Assembly (NCBI GenBank): GCA_016630905.1 | Contig: WBMQ01000012.1 | Coordinates: 558,001 to 622,000, forward strand | Length of the DNA stretch: 64,000 bases | Direction: 5' to 3' | DNA from: Capillidium heterosporum | Taxonomy: Eukaryota > Entomophthoromycota > Entomophthoromycetes > Entomophthorales > Capillidiaceae | In this document: one piece after another, positions 13,780 through 24,395 of the stretch | Layout: every line of letters starts with the position of its first letter | Numbering within the stretch: position 1 is the first letter of the stretch | Made by a program: the position numbers and the translations under genes | Notes under the pieces: generated by a model | Told to the model about the DNA's origin: nothing | Database searches by the model: none | Seen by the model: the letters and a program-made list of their open reading frames with translations, nothing else

Positions 13780-14823
13780 TCAATGCCGCTTCCATTCATT
13801 ACCAGCTAAATCGATGACGTTCAACGCAGCATTAAAGGAATCGACATAGGAGCCAACACCATACGAACTATTCTGAGTGCAGTTATCATTATGTAGATCG
13901 ATTTCATCTACTAACCCACCAACAACTAAGTCAACAGCATTTAAATCAAAGCTATGGGTAGTAATGCCATTCTGCGAACTAACACCATATAAACTGATGC
14001 TACTTTCCTCATTACTTCTAATCAAGTCAACAATATCCATAACAGGATTATATGGATCAAAACTACCCATGAAGCTAATACCAAATGAACCGACATCAAC
14101 CACTTCATAGGTAAGGCCTTGCAAGCTACAATTTTTATGTCCACCTTTCTCCAGCTCAACTGACCCACTCCCAACACCAACAATTAGGAAATCTACTTCA
14201 TACAAATTGAAACCCTCGTTTCTATTCTTGCCTGCCCTAATACTGATTACCACAACACCTTTAGTGCCAGTTCTTTTAATCTAGGTAATTCTGTTGCAAT
14301 GGTCAAGGCTATAATAAACTTCATCTAGGAGGATCTCTAGGCAAATTGGGCTCCCATTACCATTGAGATTTGCAAGTCTCTTGTAAGATCCAGGGAGGTG
14401 CCGCTGGGTCCAACTAATGATGTGGTAAGTCAGGAAAGCGGAACTAAGACCTACCACTACATTGAGGATAAAGGTTTGGGCTTTCTGAATGGCAGGACGG
14501 ATAGCTAAATAAAGGAGACACACCATGATGAGTGCCCACATAATGGTAGTCAAATATCAGGTCCGGGATGAGATTGAGGGAGCGGATTGAAAATTGGGTA
14601 CAGGCTGGGATTGAGCAAGAGGGGGTTTACTAGGCGGTAGTTGAGCAGCAGCTGGCTCTGCAGTACTAGGGTCAAAGGTGGGGGTCGGCTAGTAGGCCAA
14701 TATTGGCTCAAAAGAGTTTATTGTATTGGTGATATTGATCGCCCAAAGGAGATGGAATCCAAAAGTAGCAAGAATCGTCAGTAGATAATAGGAGGCTAGG
14801 AAGACAAGAAAACTAGACCACAT
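13780..14823 (-). pseudogene. element-encoded two-TM protein with three nonsense codons
   Basis: One continuous frame of about 347 codons with no frameshift, starting MWSS at 14823. Order: hydrophobic segment (FLVFLASYYLLTILATF), HLLWAINIT, a Pro/Ala/Gln-rich linker, a second and third hydrophobic stretch (TTIMWALIMVCLLYLA; VVVGLSSAFLTYHII), then a soluble C-terminal part with a GTKG motif. It is interrupted by TAG at 14691-14689 (copies B and C have Gln), TGA at 14559-14557 (the others have Trp, or a stop) and TAG at 14283-14281. The C-terminal domain resembles the start of the Cys-rich fragment at 29792-30064 (GTKG...EGN.LYYE). Function unknown. The copies differ mainly by nonsense changes, which suggests they were once constrained and have since decayed. 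Confidence 0.6.
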
Positions 14824-15635
14824 AGTAATATTATGCTGAAAAACGAAGATATTAAGGAGGACAAAATTTTATTTAGAGGCTAAGAGCGAAATCAAGCTGC
14901 TAAAAACAGCTATGCCTAGGGCAAGGGGTGAGTAACAGCTAGGGGTAGCAAGATGGAACGTTGTCAAGATACTGGCTTTAGGTGGTGACCGAAGGGCTTA
15001 AAAACCTTTTTGGTTTCTTGGAAATAGTCATATCAGATGGAGTGTGTAAGGAAATAGTTCTAAATCAGCTGTAGTTTCATTCCATACTCTGAATTCAAGT
15101 TATATTACAGACTTAGACGATCAGTCAACATTCCCTTATTAAGTTTAGAAAACCCCCTTCTTAACAGGAATTAAGTGATCAACTTCGTACTAATTACTCC
15201 TCAACCCTTGCACTCCTTAAAGTTAACGATTATCATCCAGAAGAACCCAATGAACCTTGATACTGGGGCTTAGATGAACACTAATCACCAGTATCTAGAA
15301 TACTTACCACCAAATACAAGTCACCTATATAAGGCCCACGGTGAACTTAGTAATAGGTCAAGTAATTATTAAATAAACGTACTGAGCATTTGGTATTTCC
15401 TTCTACTATCAGCATAGTATAGACTCCCTGCATAGTATAATTCAGAACTGAAAATTTGCATCCCTTCAAGACTGAGAGCTGCACAAACCTGAACTGAAAT
15501 AGAAAACCGAACTGAACTGAATCTGAAAAAATTTACAATCAATGAACTTGACTATATTCCTTAGCCTCATGGCTACGATCAGAGTATTCCTATCCGCTCA
15601 CCGCCTCTGAATCAGACTCCAGGCACGAGTTTCCT

Positions 15636-15644
15636 CCTTTTATA
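15636..15644 (-). promoter_or_regulatory. TATA box of element copy A
   Basis: TATAAAAGG on the minus strand inside the element leader, about 240 bp from the TGTAAC end. This is a plausible position for an LTR promoter. Based on motif match only. Confidence 0.4.
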
Positions 15645-15879
15645 ACCTTTGTGTCAACTTTCTTAGCTTTTATGGAGTACTAGCTACTGTTGCTACCTGG
15701 ATAACTCCTACTGGTAAGCGTTCTTGGTGGACGTTTCCCAACAGAGTGAATTGGTGACTAAAATAGTTACGAATTAAAGATTGAAAGATCAAAGTTGATA
15801 AGGAAAGTGGCAAAAGAAAAACAGAGGGGAATAGGTCTATGACCTAATAATCGGCATTATAGCAACCTTGATTGTTACA

Positions 15880-17212
15880 ATACATATAAAAGCTTCAATA
15901 AATTATATAAAATTAAAATATATGGTGTTTGTATTTATATTTACGGATTTATTTATATTATATATAGATATTCTTTACATAAAAGAAAAAGCTAAGCTCT
16001 ATTGACAAGTTCCAAGCAATTTTTTTATAAAAATTTGAGTGTTTATTTCGCTTTTTGTTAATAAATTTATTAATAGGTAAAGTTAAAAAGAAAGAAATCT
16101 CTAAACATTGAGCCTAGGATTTCCAAGCCATGCTATTTCCTACTATATTTTGAGGTGCCACTTTTCTAAGAATCAAATCTTTATATATAAATATCTTTAA
16201 GGTCTTTGAACCTTAATTTGCTTCTAATTCCCCATCCTGCGAATTCTTTTTAAGGATTCTAAGCTTAGAAATTCTCCAAGCTTGAAATTGATCTTTCGAA
16301 ACCACTTGAAAAATTTTAAAGTTCAACTGACTTTGGGTTACAAATCAGTCTCCGACCTCGCGGTCGGAGTTAATTTTAGAGAGCACTTTATTTAGAGCAT
16401 TCTCCAAGAAAATTAGACTGCCTTAATGGTAGTGATCAGAATTTAAGAAAGTATGGATTTCGAAGGACTATATCATTGACTTTCCAAAATTTAATTTTCC
16501 CGTAAAAACTTCAAAAACACCAACCTCTTTATCAAAAATCCAAGCAGCCTATACTTGTAGCATATGCAGGCATAAGTTATTGAAATGCCCTGATACCCAT
16601 ATGCTTAAAACTATGTGAACCAGAACACCAATTTTTATTATGCTAGTGATGACTTATCCAGTATGATAATCTGCTGTACTGGGCCATCAAAGTTCCTCCG
16701 TACTTTAGAGGAATGCATCTGTTTGAGATTGATTCTATTATGAATAGATTTTTACAATCGAATTTGTAAAAAAATACCAAATTATCTGAATGATGTAATT
16801 TGCAAAATTTCAACGGATTTTGAAATAAAGAAATAGCAGTTAAAGCTTCGGATGCCCAGCAAAAGTACACTAGCGTCAAGTGCAAATGTGCTTAAACCGT
16901 AGGAATCACCACTACAATTAATGGGACTCAATAACAGATAAATGAAAGTTGGACTAAACTTAGCTTGTATGCTTAATTAGACCGTATAAAATGGGTTTTA
17001 ATTGAGTCGATGTCCGATACGAATCGCAATTCAAGTTGATAATATTGACTTTCAAAGGCTTGGACGGATAATAAAATATTTTTGAACGGCAAAGCATAAA
17101 TCCAAAATGGCAGCTATTAAAGCAAGGCAACTAATAGAAATACTAGTCAGGGCTTTCTTTTAAAGTATCATGCATCCAAAGCATTAGTTGCTTATACTTG
17201 GGAAGAATAAAG
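15880..17212. other. intergenic with one GC-rich hairpin
   Basis: AT-rich spacer. At 16350-16369 it holds a perfect 8-bp inverted repeat (CTCCGACC / GGTCGGAG with a TCGC loop), the most CpG-dense spot for several kilobases. No gene seen; a short minus-strand frame at 16643-16885 has no recognisable features. Confidence 0.45.
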
Positions 17213-17220
17213 TATATAAA
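17213..17220 (+). promoter_or_regulatory. TATA box of mannosyltransferase gene
   Basis: TATATAAA 61-68 bp before the ATG at 17281, the spacing seen at other intact genes here. Confidence 0.65.
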
Positions 17221-17280
17221 GGAAGGAACCATTCCAAGTATAGATATCAGTAATTTAATACATAGTTAGCATATTCAACG

Positions 17281-18150
17281 ATGAGATACCTAATCGTAGT
17301 CTTGAAACGCCTCATACTTCTAGCACTAATAGTAATCGCAATATTCCTGACCGAAAGGTTCATCAACCGACCCTTTGTCGGGATCTATCGCTCCAAAGGC
17401 TACGTCAAAGAAAAAGGGAGCTTCTTAGACCACCGCATCATCCACCAGAGCTGGAAGGACGACAACGTACCGCGTCCCGAGTTTGTAGAAACTTGGAAGA
17501 AGCTCAACCCCAACCACACCTACCATCTTATGACCGACGATAAATTCAGCCCCTTTGTCCAAGAGCACTTCCCCGACATCCACCCTTTATTCAAACGTCT
17601 ACCCAAAGAGATTATGCGAGTCGACCTCTTCCGCTACCTTTTGATGTACCACCAAGGCGGTGTCTACTCGGACATCGATACCGAATGCGTGAAGCCCATC
17701 GACACTTGGACCAGCGGCATCAAAGAACCCATAAACTTTGTAATCGATGTCGAGTTCGACGCCTCCCACGTCATGCTACCTTACTGGGAGGAGGTGCAGA
17801 TGCAGTTTGTACAGTGGACTTTTGCCGCTTCGCCTCGACACCCCTTGCTTTGGCATGTCATCTCGACGATTGTAAACAGGTACAAGGATATGCCGGATGA
17901 AGAGTTGGAGAAGGTATCGGTACATGACATGTGTGGTCCTACCGTGTGGAGTGATGCTGTCAAGGAGTACTTTTGTCAGTTGAACTTTTGCAACTGGATG
18001 CGTTTCCAACGTCTCGAAGAACCTGTTTTGATCAATGATGTCCTGGTACTGCCGCCTACTTCATTCCAGCCCTATACCATGTTTAGAGGTAAGGGTAGAG
18101 ACTATAGACTTTCGTATGTCGTACACAACTTCCTTGGGAGCTGGAGATAG
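17281..18150 (+). CDS. OCH1-like alpha-1,6-mannosyltransferase (GT32)
   Basis: A 289-aa type II membrane protein. Residues about 4-24 form a signal anchor after two basic residues, placing the catalytic domain in the Golgi lumen. The GT32 hallmarks are IIHQSWK (about 53-59), a PKEIMRVDLFRYLLMYHQGG block, and the metal/nucleotide-sugar DXD motif in YSDIDTE (D131-I-D133). Family members transfer mannose from GDP-mannose to N-glycans (OCH1) or to sphingolipids or other glycans (SUR1/HOC1-like), so the acceptor is not certain. It is a single exon, at the short end for the family, ending with overlapping TAG/TGA signals. Codon use is GC-richer than the flanking DNA, and no frame damage is seen. 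Confidence 0.88.
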   Translation: MRYLIVVLKRLILLALIVIAIFLTERFINRPFVGIYRSKGYVKEKGSFLDHRIIHQSWKDDNVPRPEFVETWKKLNPNHTYHLMTDDKFSPFVQEHFPDIHPLFKRLPKEIMRVDLFRYLLMYHQGGVYSDIDTECVKPIDTWTSGIKEPINFVIDVEFDASHVMLPYWEEVQMQFVQWTFAASPRHPLLWHVISTIVNRYKDMPDEELEKVSVHDMCGPTVWSDAVKEYFCQLNFCNWMRFQRLEEPVLINDVLVLPPTSFQPYTMFRGKGRDYRLSYVVHNFLGSWR

Positions 18151-18898
18151 TGATGTTGACCTGATTCCTTTGCACTAGTTGTTCGTTTAAATAAATTATT
18201 CTAATATCCAACTTTTAACAATGTCAATTTTTCTTAAAGGAATTTATATAGGCCATGGTTACTTGACACAAATCTAGTATAGTTAATCTACCAAAGGCTT
18301 TTGTTTTTCTGTATACACTTGATGTAATTTGGAATACTTATAGTTTTATGCAGCCCAGTTATTAGATACCATCAACAATAATACGAAAAGTTTGGCACTA
18401 TAGCAACCTTTATCTTAAAGCATCATGAGATTCAACATGTATTTCTAGTGTTCTTCCTATGTGTATCTGCAGGTTGGATTGATGTTACGACAGCTATAAA
18501 AGATAATTTGTATGGCTATTCTTGGATGAAAGCTGTATGCTATGGTGTGCAAACATTTGGCCCAATGAGAAAATGGATACATCTTGCACTGCATTGTTTG
18601 GATAAACATGTCAAACTCATTGAGGAAGCAGATTTAAAAGAGGCTATTCTTTAGACCAGCAAATATGTTTTACAGAAAGCGCAATAATGAAGTGGATCGA
18701 CTGCAATGATTTTAAGGGTAAAAGTTCTCTTCGGGATAATGGTTGAGAAGTTTGTCATAGATTTTGGGGGAACTGATACTCCGAAAGTAAAGCAGAAGCC
18801 AAAAATAGGCATCTCCCCAACATCCTATTTGAGAATAGCGGTAGAATAGTATGACGAGTTTTGTCTGACAGTTATATTGGCTTTGGTCGAAATGTCGG
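18151..18898. other. intergenic, weak short frame only
   Basis: Contains a 68-codon frame at 18448-18654 (WIDVTT...WIHLALHCLDKH) with an unremarkable context. I do not recognise it and do not call it a gene. Confidence 0.35.
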
Positions 18899-18906
18899 TA
18901 TATAAA
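18899..18906 (+). promoter_or_regulatory. TATA box of 423-aa protein gene
   Basis: TATATAAA 77-84 bp before the ATG at 18983. Confidence 0.6.
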
Positions 18907-18982
18907 CTAGACTTGCGATCGATATTTATCAAAACAATCCAATTTACAACATATATTAGTTTATCACAGTATCTTATTAAGA

Positions 18983-20254
18983 ATGTCACAGACAGCACTC
19001 GTACAACTTTCAAAGTATACACCCAGGCTAATAACTTCCAGCGGGATCATTGGCGTCCTAGGTAGACATTTGGTCATGCGCTCCAACGCCACTCTCCACA
19101 GAAACTTCAGCAGTGTCAAGTTCAGCGGGAACACCAACATGAAAAAGGTACCTTTGAAGAGCCTAGGCCTATCCTCCGTCTTACTCGTAAACCAACAAGT
19201 GTCTGCCAACGACCCTACGACTTCGAAAAGCTACCACAGTGGATGGAACAAGAACCACTGGGATAGCTTCGAGTATATCAAGGAGCGTAGAAACGGCAAA
19301 GGCAGATGGTACGATCAAGACACAAGCATGAACCCCGACGCAAACCCCAATCAGCAGATGAACCGATACATGAGCAGCGGCAGCTTCGGTCCATGTGGAT
19401 TTAGACACTACTCATCGCACCATCACAGACATAGCATAAGTAAATGTAAGCTGATCGGCGGCACAATAGCCGGGATATTTGTCATCACTCACATACCTGC
19501 CATCCTGACCGTCATCATCGGGGGAAGCTTAGGCATGTGGGCGTACAAAGCCATGCACCTACGGAGCTACCAACGTTACCAGCAACAGCAAGATTCGATC
19601 AAGTTCCAATACCCCAACACAAACTCCATCTTCAAGCAGGCCATGCAGAACCCCAAGGCCTTCTTCGACCTCATGAACAACAGCTACTACAAGGTCGGCA
19701 ATTCCATGGGCATTAAAACCAACGACAGTGCAGCCAACAGCGCCGAAGTACCCGAGTTCAAGACGGTAGTCTGGTCCGCCTTAAACCGATTCTACCCCGA
19801 AATTGGTACCAAAGCCAAGTTCATGCAGCAGGTCGTCGAAAACCTACAGTCCAAGACAAGTGACAAGCTCAACAATCTACTCCTAAAGAACGATGCCCAA
19901 CTTGTCAAGCTGTTGAATTTGAATGTCGAGCCAACCGGGGTTAGCAAGAGCGACGGCATCCATTTCGAACCCTACTCCGACGTCCAGTACTTTACCGATA
20001 ACGTGTGTAAGATCGAGCTCCTCGGTAAGCTCCATAACAAGGAGGGTGAGGAGATCAAGCTGCTGGTTAAGGTCGATGGTAAGGTCCAGTTCGAGAACTT
20101 CCAAAGTGACAAGGATGCCGTCGACGAGGGTGATGTTGAGGCGAGAGGGGATTTGCAGTATACCTTGAACCACCCTGACCTTGGACTAGCTAGGGTCAAG
20201 GTCAACTCCATCGAGGTTGTCGACTTGAAGACTTGGAGGACAATTGCCCTATAA
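18983..20254 (+). CDS. unknown, probably mitochondrial membrane protein
   Basis: A single-exon 423-aa protein whose family I do not recognise. The first 76 residues contain no Asp or Glu but several Arg/Lys (R15, R28, R33, R40, K46, K54, K55, K59), as expected of a mitochondrial targeting sequence. Then come a Asn/Gln/His-rich polar section (HHHRH near 146-150) and one strongly hydrophobic segment (about 156-188) rich in Gly and Ile. The rest is soluble: a helical stretch (KAKFMQQVVENLQSK), and a C-terminal part with alternating charged beta-like strands (KIELLGKLHNKEGEEIKLLV, then QFENFQSDKDAVDEGD). Arrangement and composition suggest an inner-membrane protein with a large domain on one side. 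It is GC-richer and better preserved than the DNA around it, so it is very likely a functional core gene. Confidence 0.82.
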   Translation: MSQTALVQLSKYTPRLITSSGIIGVLGRHLVMRSNATLHRNFSSVKFSGNTNMKKVPLKSLGLSSVLLVNQQVSANDPTTSKSYHSGWNKNHWDSFEYIKERRNGKGRWYDQDTSMNPDANPNQQMNRYMSSGSFGPCGFRHYSSHHHRHSISKCKLIGGTIAGIFVITHIPAILTVIIGGSLGMWAYKAMHLRSYQRYQQQQDSIKFQYPNTNSIFKQAMQNPKAFFDLMNNSYYKVGNSMGIKTNDSAANSAEVPEFKTVVWSALNRFYPEIGTKAKFMQQVVENLQSKTSDKLNNLLLKNDAQLVKLLNLNVEPTGVSKSDGIHFEPYSDVQYFTDNVCKIELLGKLHNKEGEEIKLLVKVDGKVQFENFQSDKDAVDEGDVEARGDLQYTLNHPDLGLARVKVNSIEVVDLKTWRTIAL

Positions 20255-20877
20255 TCTCTTATTTCTACAATTTATCCATCATCTTTACTATCTTTAACTC
20301 TTAATTTTTCTATATATAAATGCTAAAAATAAATTATTTAAGTATATAATATTATTCTATATAAATATTGTATTTGGATGCTTCTATGTGGTGCGCTATT
20401 CGATTGCTGCATCATTAATTCAAACTAGTATCTCTACAATTTTCTCTTTTTCAGAGCATCTCAATTAAGTATATTTTGATACATTTATATAGTTAACTAT
20501 TATCTATTCTTTATTTTTCAAGTTGACTAATCGGTCGCCTTGTTCCAAAGGCTATAAAATAGAGGCGTATCGATAGTTGAAATTATGATGATTCAAAATT
20601 TGGAGTTAGGATTGATATTTGATATATAGTAGCATAGGCGAATATATTTGAATATTATTATAGGTATTGTTAGTGAGTCCTTCTATTAAAGGTTATTTAA
20701 AAGATATAATAGGCATACAAGATTTGGCTGCCGTTTTTCCTTTGAAAATTATACACTTTGCTATAAATATATATCAAAGTTTATTTTACTTTTGTAGAAA
20801 ACGAGGCCTTGAAGGGATGCCAACTTAGATGCTGTTTCTGTTGTCAGTTCATACTTAATCTAACCAATAGCCCAAAT
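20255..20877. other. intergenic, no gene seen
   Basis: AT-rich 3' flank of the 423-aa gene with many short T/A tracts and no coding signal. Confidence 0.45.
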
Positions 20878-21655
20878 GATGTAGCATCCTCTGATCCAAA
20901 CTGCCGATTATGATGTCCTCTATTTACAAACCTTTTTATAATTTTTGTAACAAGTTTGTTCCCTTTTCGTAACCTATGTCTATAGGCTGTGAATTTGTCA
21001 ACAAATAGGAGCTTCTCAATGCCTAAATCCCCAAAGTTTAATCTGTCAGTAATATTTTTTGAAAAGGTAGTCGACTTTTTCGACCAAAACAGAAAAAGGG
21101 ATAATACTAAAGGGAGAAATTTGGTTTTCAATTTTGATTTGACTAAGGTTGGATCATTCCAACTCTTGGCAAAGCTTTTTAAGAATTTATTGGGAGCAAA
21201 ATTTCAAATATCTACAAAAATTACTAATGGAGACGTCAATATACACCCCTTTTATTATGTAAAACACAATTTTTTACTCTTATAGCCCTTCAAACTCTAC
21301 CTCATATGTCTAAAAGTAAGAATATTAGCTAATCCAAGCTATTTCTGAAAAGTATATAAAGCAAAAGAATTCTCATAAAGTTGAGATACAAACAATTTAG
21401 CTCTCAACTTCGATTCTCACATATACAACAATGACTGCGGCAGCCTGTACAACTTTTATATTCTTTTAGAAATTACTTATATATATGTAGCTATCCAAAA
21501 CCTAAAAGAAATCAATGCTATCTCACTTGCCGATTCCCAGCTTTCGGAACAAGCCTCCAATTGGTCGAAGGTCAAGTCTACCTTCCTCAAATACAAGAAC
21601 CGATTCAATTTGCACGTTGCAAGTCTCTTCGCCTTAATTGTTGTCCTATGTGTAA
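20878..21655 (+). repeat. inverted duplicate arm 1 (pairs with 41424-42205)
   Basis: This segment (upstream DNA, promoter, exon 1, intron 1 and exon 2 of family F gene 1) matches the reverse complement of 41424-42205 (the same parts of family F gene 7) almost throughout. Examples are the stretch around GATGTCCTCTA near the outer end and the near-identical exon 1/intron 1. The match fades inside exon 2, while exon 4 of the two genes is well diverged. The boundaries are estimated by eye. Confidence 0.75.
21353..21360 (+). promoter_or_regulatory. TATA box of family F gene 1
   Basis: TATATAAA 71-78 bp before the ATG at 21431. Confidence 0.6.
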
Positions 21656-22191
21656 GTTTACGCTTCAAGATTAAGTCTAACTAGCCAATTTTTAGATTTT
21701 ACTTGCACTTAGAAGTACTTTATTTAGCTATTTCAGTAACTTATTTTACCCAAGGAAGTTTAACTACACCTCAATGTGACTCCATTACATTGGATAAGTA
21801 TGGTGGAATCTTCAGACTGGAGCCAATTACCCCAAGTAGTATCAAGTTGACGATAGCCAATGCTACCAAACTGACGACTATAGCGATGGAACATTACGAT
21901 GAAGAGAGAATAGGTATAGCTAACTACTCCAACGAGAACCTTTTGAAGATTATGGAAATCTTTTACGCAATCGATGGCGATAAAGATACTTTGATCTCCA
22001 CCACCTACCCAGGTATAAATCCACCAACCGATAAATTTAAGCCTGGGTGTATTATTACCAAAACTGTGTTGCTGATTCCATTACGCTGGAAAGACAACAA
22101 AATTGTTAAGCTTACAAATGTAACGCAGGTATCTACTTCCAGAAATGTTACTACGTTGATTACATACGTGAGATTTGAGTATTCGGGTTGA
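21431..22191 (+). CDS. family F type II membrane protein, gene 1 (4 exons incl. microexon)
   Basis: Exons 21431-21446 (16 nt), 21491-21651, 21696-21714 (a 19-nt microexon) and 21755-22191 give an intact 210-aa protein. It has a short polar cytoplasmic N-terminus, a basic SKVKSTFLKYKNR stretch, one membrane helix (about 44-62) and an outside domain of about 145 residues. That domain has a conserved Cys soon after the helix (TTPQCDS), IKLTIANAT, a second Cys (FKPGCIITKTVLLIP) and a terminal VRFEYSG. The beta-rich, Asn-x-Ser/Thr-containing domain recalls LEA_2-type membrane proteins, but I cannot prove that. Exon structure, phases and even the 437-nt last exon are shared with the gene at 39061-39825. 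The splice model rests on four paralogues agreeing. Function unknown; surface or secretory-pathway location inferred. Confidence 0.75.
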
Positions 22192-22987
22192 TGATGACTT
22201 TTCTTTTTTGCATAAACTTTACTATCTGCATCATACATCATTTTATAAGCTTTCAATATTTATATAAAGTTTAAGCAACTTAGCACCGTACGCACTAATT
22301 CTTAGCTTTATATTGAACCTATCAAAAGCTTATCCATTTAGTTGAAGCTACAATTGGAGGATACAGTCCAAACATTTGAGTATACAACCTTAAAATTATA
22401 GAACTAAACCAAACACCTAGGCAAACGTAATAGCAATCAGGCTTATCCATTTAAAAACTTTTAAATACTATATTATAAGCTTTCAAGGAATCTGTAATAA
22501 TTTTGTCTACTTAAACCTTCATAGCTGTTTTAATTGAATGCCAAAACCTTTGAATTGTTAATGTCTAAACTACTACTTTGATAGAACTAAATTCACAAAA
22601 GTAAAAGTGCAAATTATAGTGAAATGGCTAAAGTCGTTAGCTAATTTCGGCATTTGTAGCATTTGGAGATGAAAGGAGAAATTTAGCAAACTCTACCAGG
22701 AATTTATTGAACTTTTCACCTAAAGTTCTTATAAAATAAACTTTTAAAAAATGGCACTATATATTAAGCCTATTGATTTCAACACTTTACTACTGGCTTG
22801 ATAGCCATTTTAATACTATGCTATCACTTAACTTTAGTAGGTTTGAGCATTGAATAGCCTAAGCTCTATTTCTAAGGATTTTCAATCAATTGAAAAAGTA
22901 TATATAGTTGCAAATATCCCATCTAAGCGTACTTTTTTATTTTCCAACTCGCTTTTTGAGAATTTTAACAACTCAAGGTCGAAAACA

Positions 22988-23770
22988 ATGGCAACGGTGT
23001 TCAGTAAGGGTTTGATTTTATAACTAATTTTAAAGATATTTATACATATAGGTAGCTATAAATTAGAAATCAACGAGAATACGCCACCACCTTGTCCTCA
23101 GCACATCCAATACTCCCAGCAATGAAGTACAAAATTTAGACTATCAATCGAAGATTAAATCCTTCTATACCAAACACAAGGCCATGATTCAAATTTCTGC
23201 CGTGTTTATGGTAGTTGTAGCTATTCTTTCAAGTATAAGTTGAAATTAGTTAACTACTTCATACTTACTGATTTTAGATGATACTGTTAAAAAAAGTAAT
23301 TTAAATATACAGCATAAGTAACTTACAAAGGTAAATGTAAAGAAGATCCCTATATACCTCAAATCAAATACTGTTACAAAATAGAGAGCACTCCGCCAAA
23401 TTCCAACTGGATCGACCCCGAAAAATTAAACTGACGGCGACCAACACTACTGAAGATGTTATTTTGTCAGTGAAATACCACGACTTTCCCGACTTCCGGA
23501 TTGTCCACTTTACCAACAATATAGTTTATGAAAATATCACCGTATTTATCGCATTGAACGATGGTGAGGATAAACCAATATTTTCCATACCACCAACTTC
23601 AAAGTACCAAAAGTCCCACACTTTTATCTCTGGTTGCATGTACAACGATTTAGTACTCTACATTCCATATAGTTCTAAAGACGAACAAAACTTCAGACTA
23701 AATAGTTCAATGCCAAGCTTCAGGCAAAATAGGACTACGCTAACTTCTTTCCTAGATTAATATACTCAGG
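22988..23770 (+). pseudogene. family F copy 2, frameshifted
   Basis: It keeps the family layout: a TATA-like TATATATAG about 80 bp upstream, a 16-nt first exon ATGGCAACGGTGTTCA, an exon 2 with PPPCP and SKIKSFYTKHK followed by a hydrophobic helix, a microexon-like block after TTTTAG (18 nt before the GT instead of 19, with a run of seven A), and a last exon with IKLTATN and FISGCMYNDLVLYIP. The frame breaks at least twice: in exon 2 near 23125 and at a run of five A near 23426. The family-typical end (IYSG) is also in another frame from the stop at 23760. Several breaks lie at homopolymers, so assembly errors could contribute, but the number argues for a pseudogene. Confidence 0.65.
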
Positions 23771-24395
23771 TAAAATTAAAGTAAATTTACGAAAAGTTTT
23801 ATATTCATTTTTATAGTAAAAAGGAGTTTATAATTTATATAAATATATTTATTATATAACTTTGAGCGTTACCAGAACAACTGTAGATAAATGATTTCAA
23901 GCTAAAGGTACTTTTATTTAGAAAGTTTTATAAATGTAAATGTAAAAGAAATTTAGGCAAGGTAAATATGATAGTTAAACTATACATAGTTTATCCTACT
24001 TTTAAAATATCTTATCAACAAGTCTCCACTTTGTTATTGAAGTTTAACATCAGTGATTGTGTTCATGCCTTCCTTACCAAGCATTAAAATAAAGGCAGCT
24101 TTGAAAGCATCGGTTTCTAATCAAAAGCTTGCCATAATCGTTTATAAAACTGCTTTTAATTGATATCTGTATGATATGAAAAGTCTAAATTTCAAAAGTA
24201 TAATACAAAATATAGTGACAAGTGGTGAAAATTCAACACATATGAGTGGATTAAACGTCAAGTCTAGATTTCCAAAACATTCTATTCCTTGGCAAAGCTT
24301 TATAGGAATATATTCGTAAACATTTTTTAGATATAAGTATATACCAATTTTACTGATTAAAACCACTACTCTAAAGTCTAACGACTTGAAAAGTA

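Larger units (their letters stand above)
13780..15879 (-). mobile_element. dispersed element copy A (TGTAAC-ended, LTR-like)
   Basis: Longest of three related copies (others at 25355-25891 and 34564-35620). Read on the minus strand it begins TGTAACAAT at 15879, followed by a block shared with the other copies that contains GGTCATAGACCTATTC, then about 1 kb of leader with its own TATA box, then a reading frame from 14823 to 13780. Around 14870-15000 the sequence matches 34940-35090 of copy C in opposite orientation. Ends of the TGTAAC...GTTACA type are common on fungal Ty3-like LTRs, but I see no reverse transcriptase, integrase or second LTR, so this is at best a solo or non-autonomous derivative. 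The boundary at the 3' side is uncertain. Confidence 0.55.

Noticed and set aside
13780-14823. TAG or TGA reassignment (TAG = Gln) suggested by in-frame stops in the element protein
   Set aside because: Intact genes in the window end with TAG (both hydrolases, the mannosyltransferase, three family G genes) and the sequence after these stops is not conserved between paralogues. The stops in the element are therefore mutations.
18448-18654. 68-codon frame downstream of the mannosyltransferase
   Set aside because: Slightly coding-like, but no clear start context, homologue or splice partner could be seen.
19181-20211. Open frames opposite or overlapping the 423-aa gene
   Set aside because: Shadow frames of a GC-richer coding region; no independent motif.
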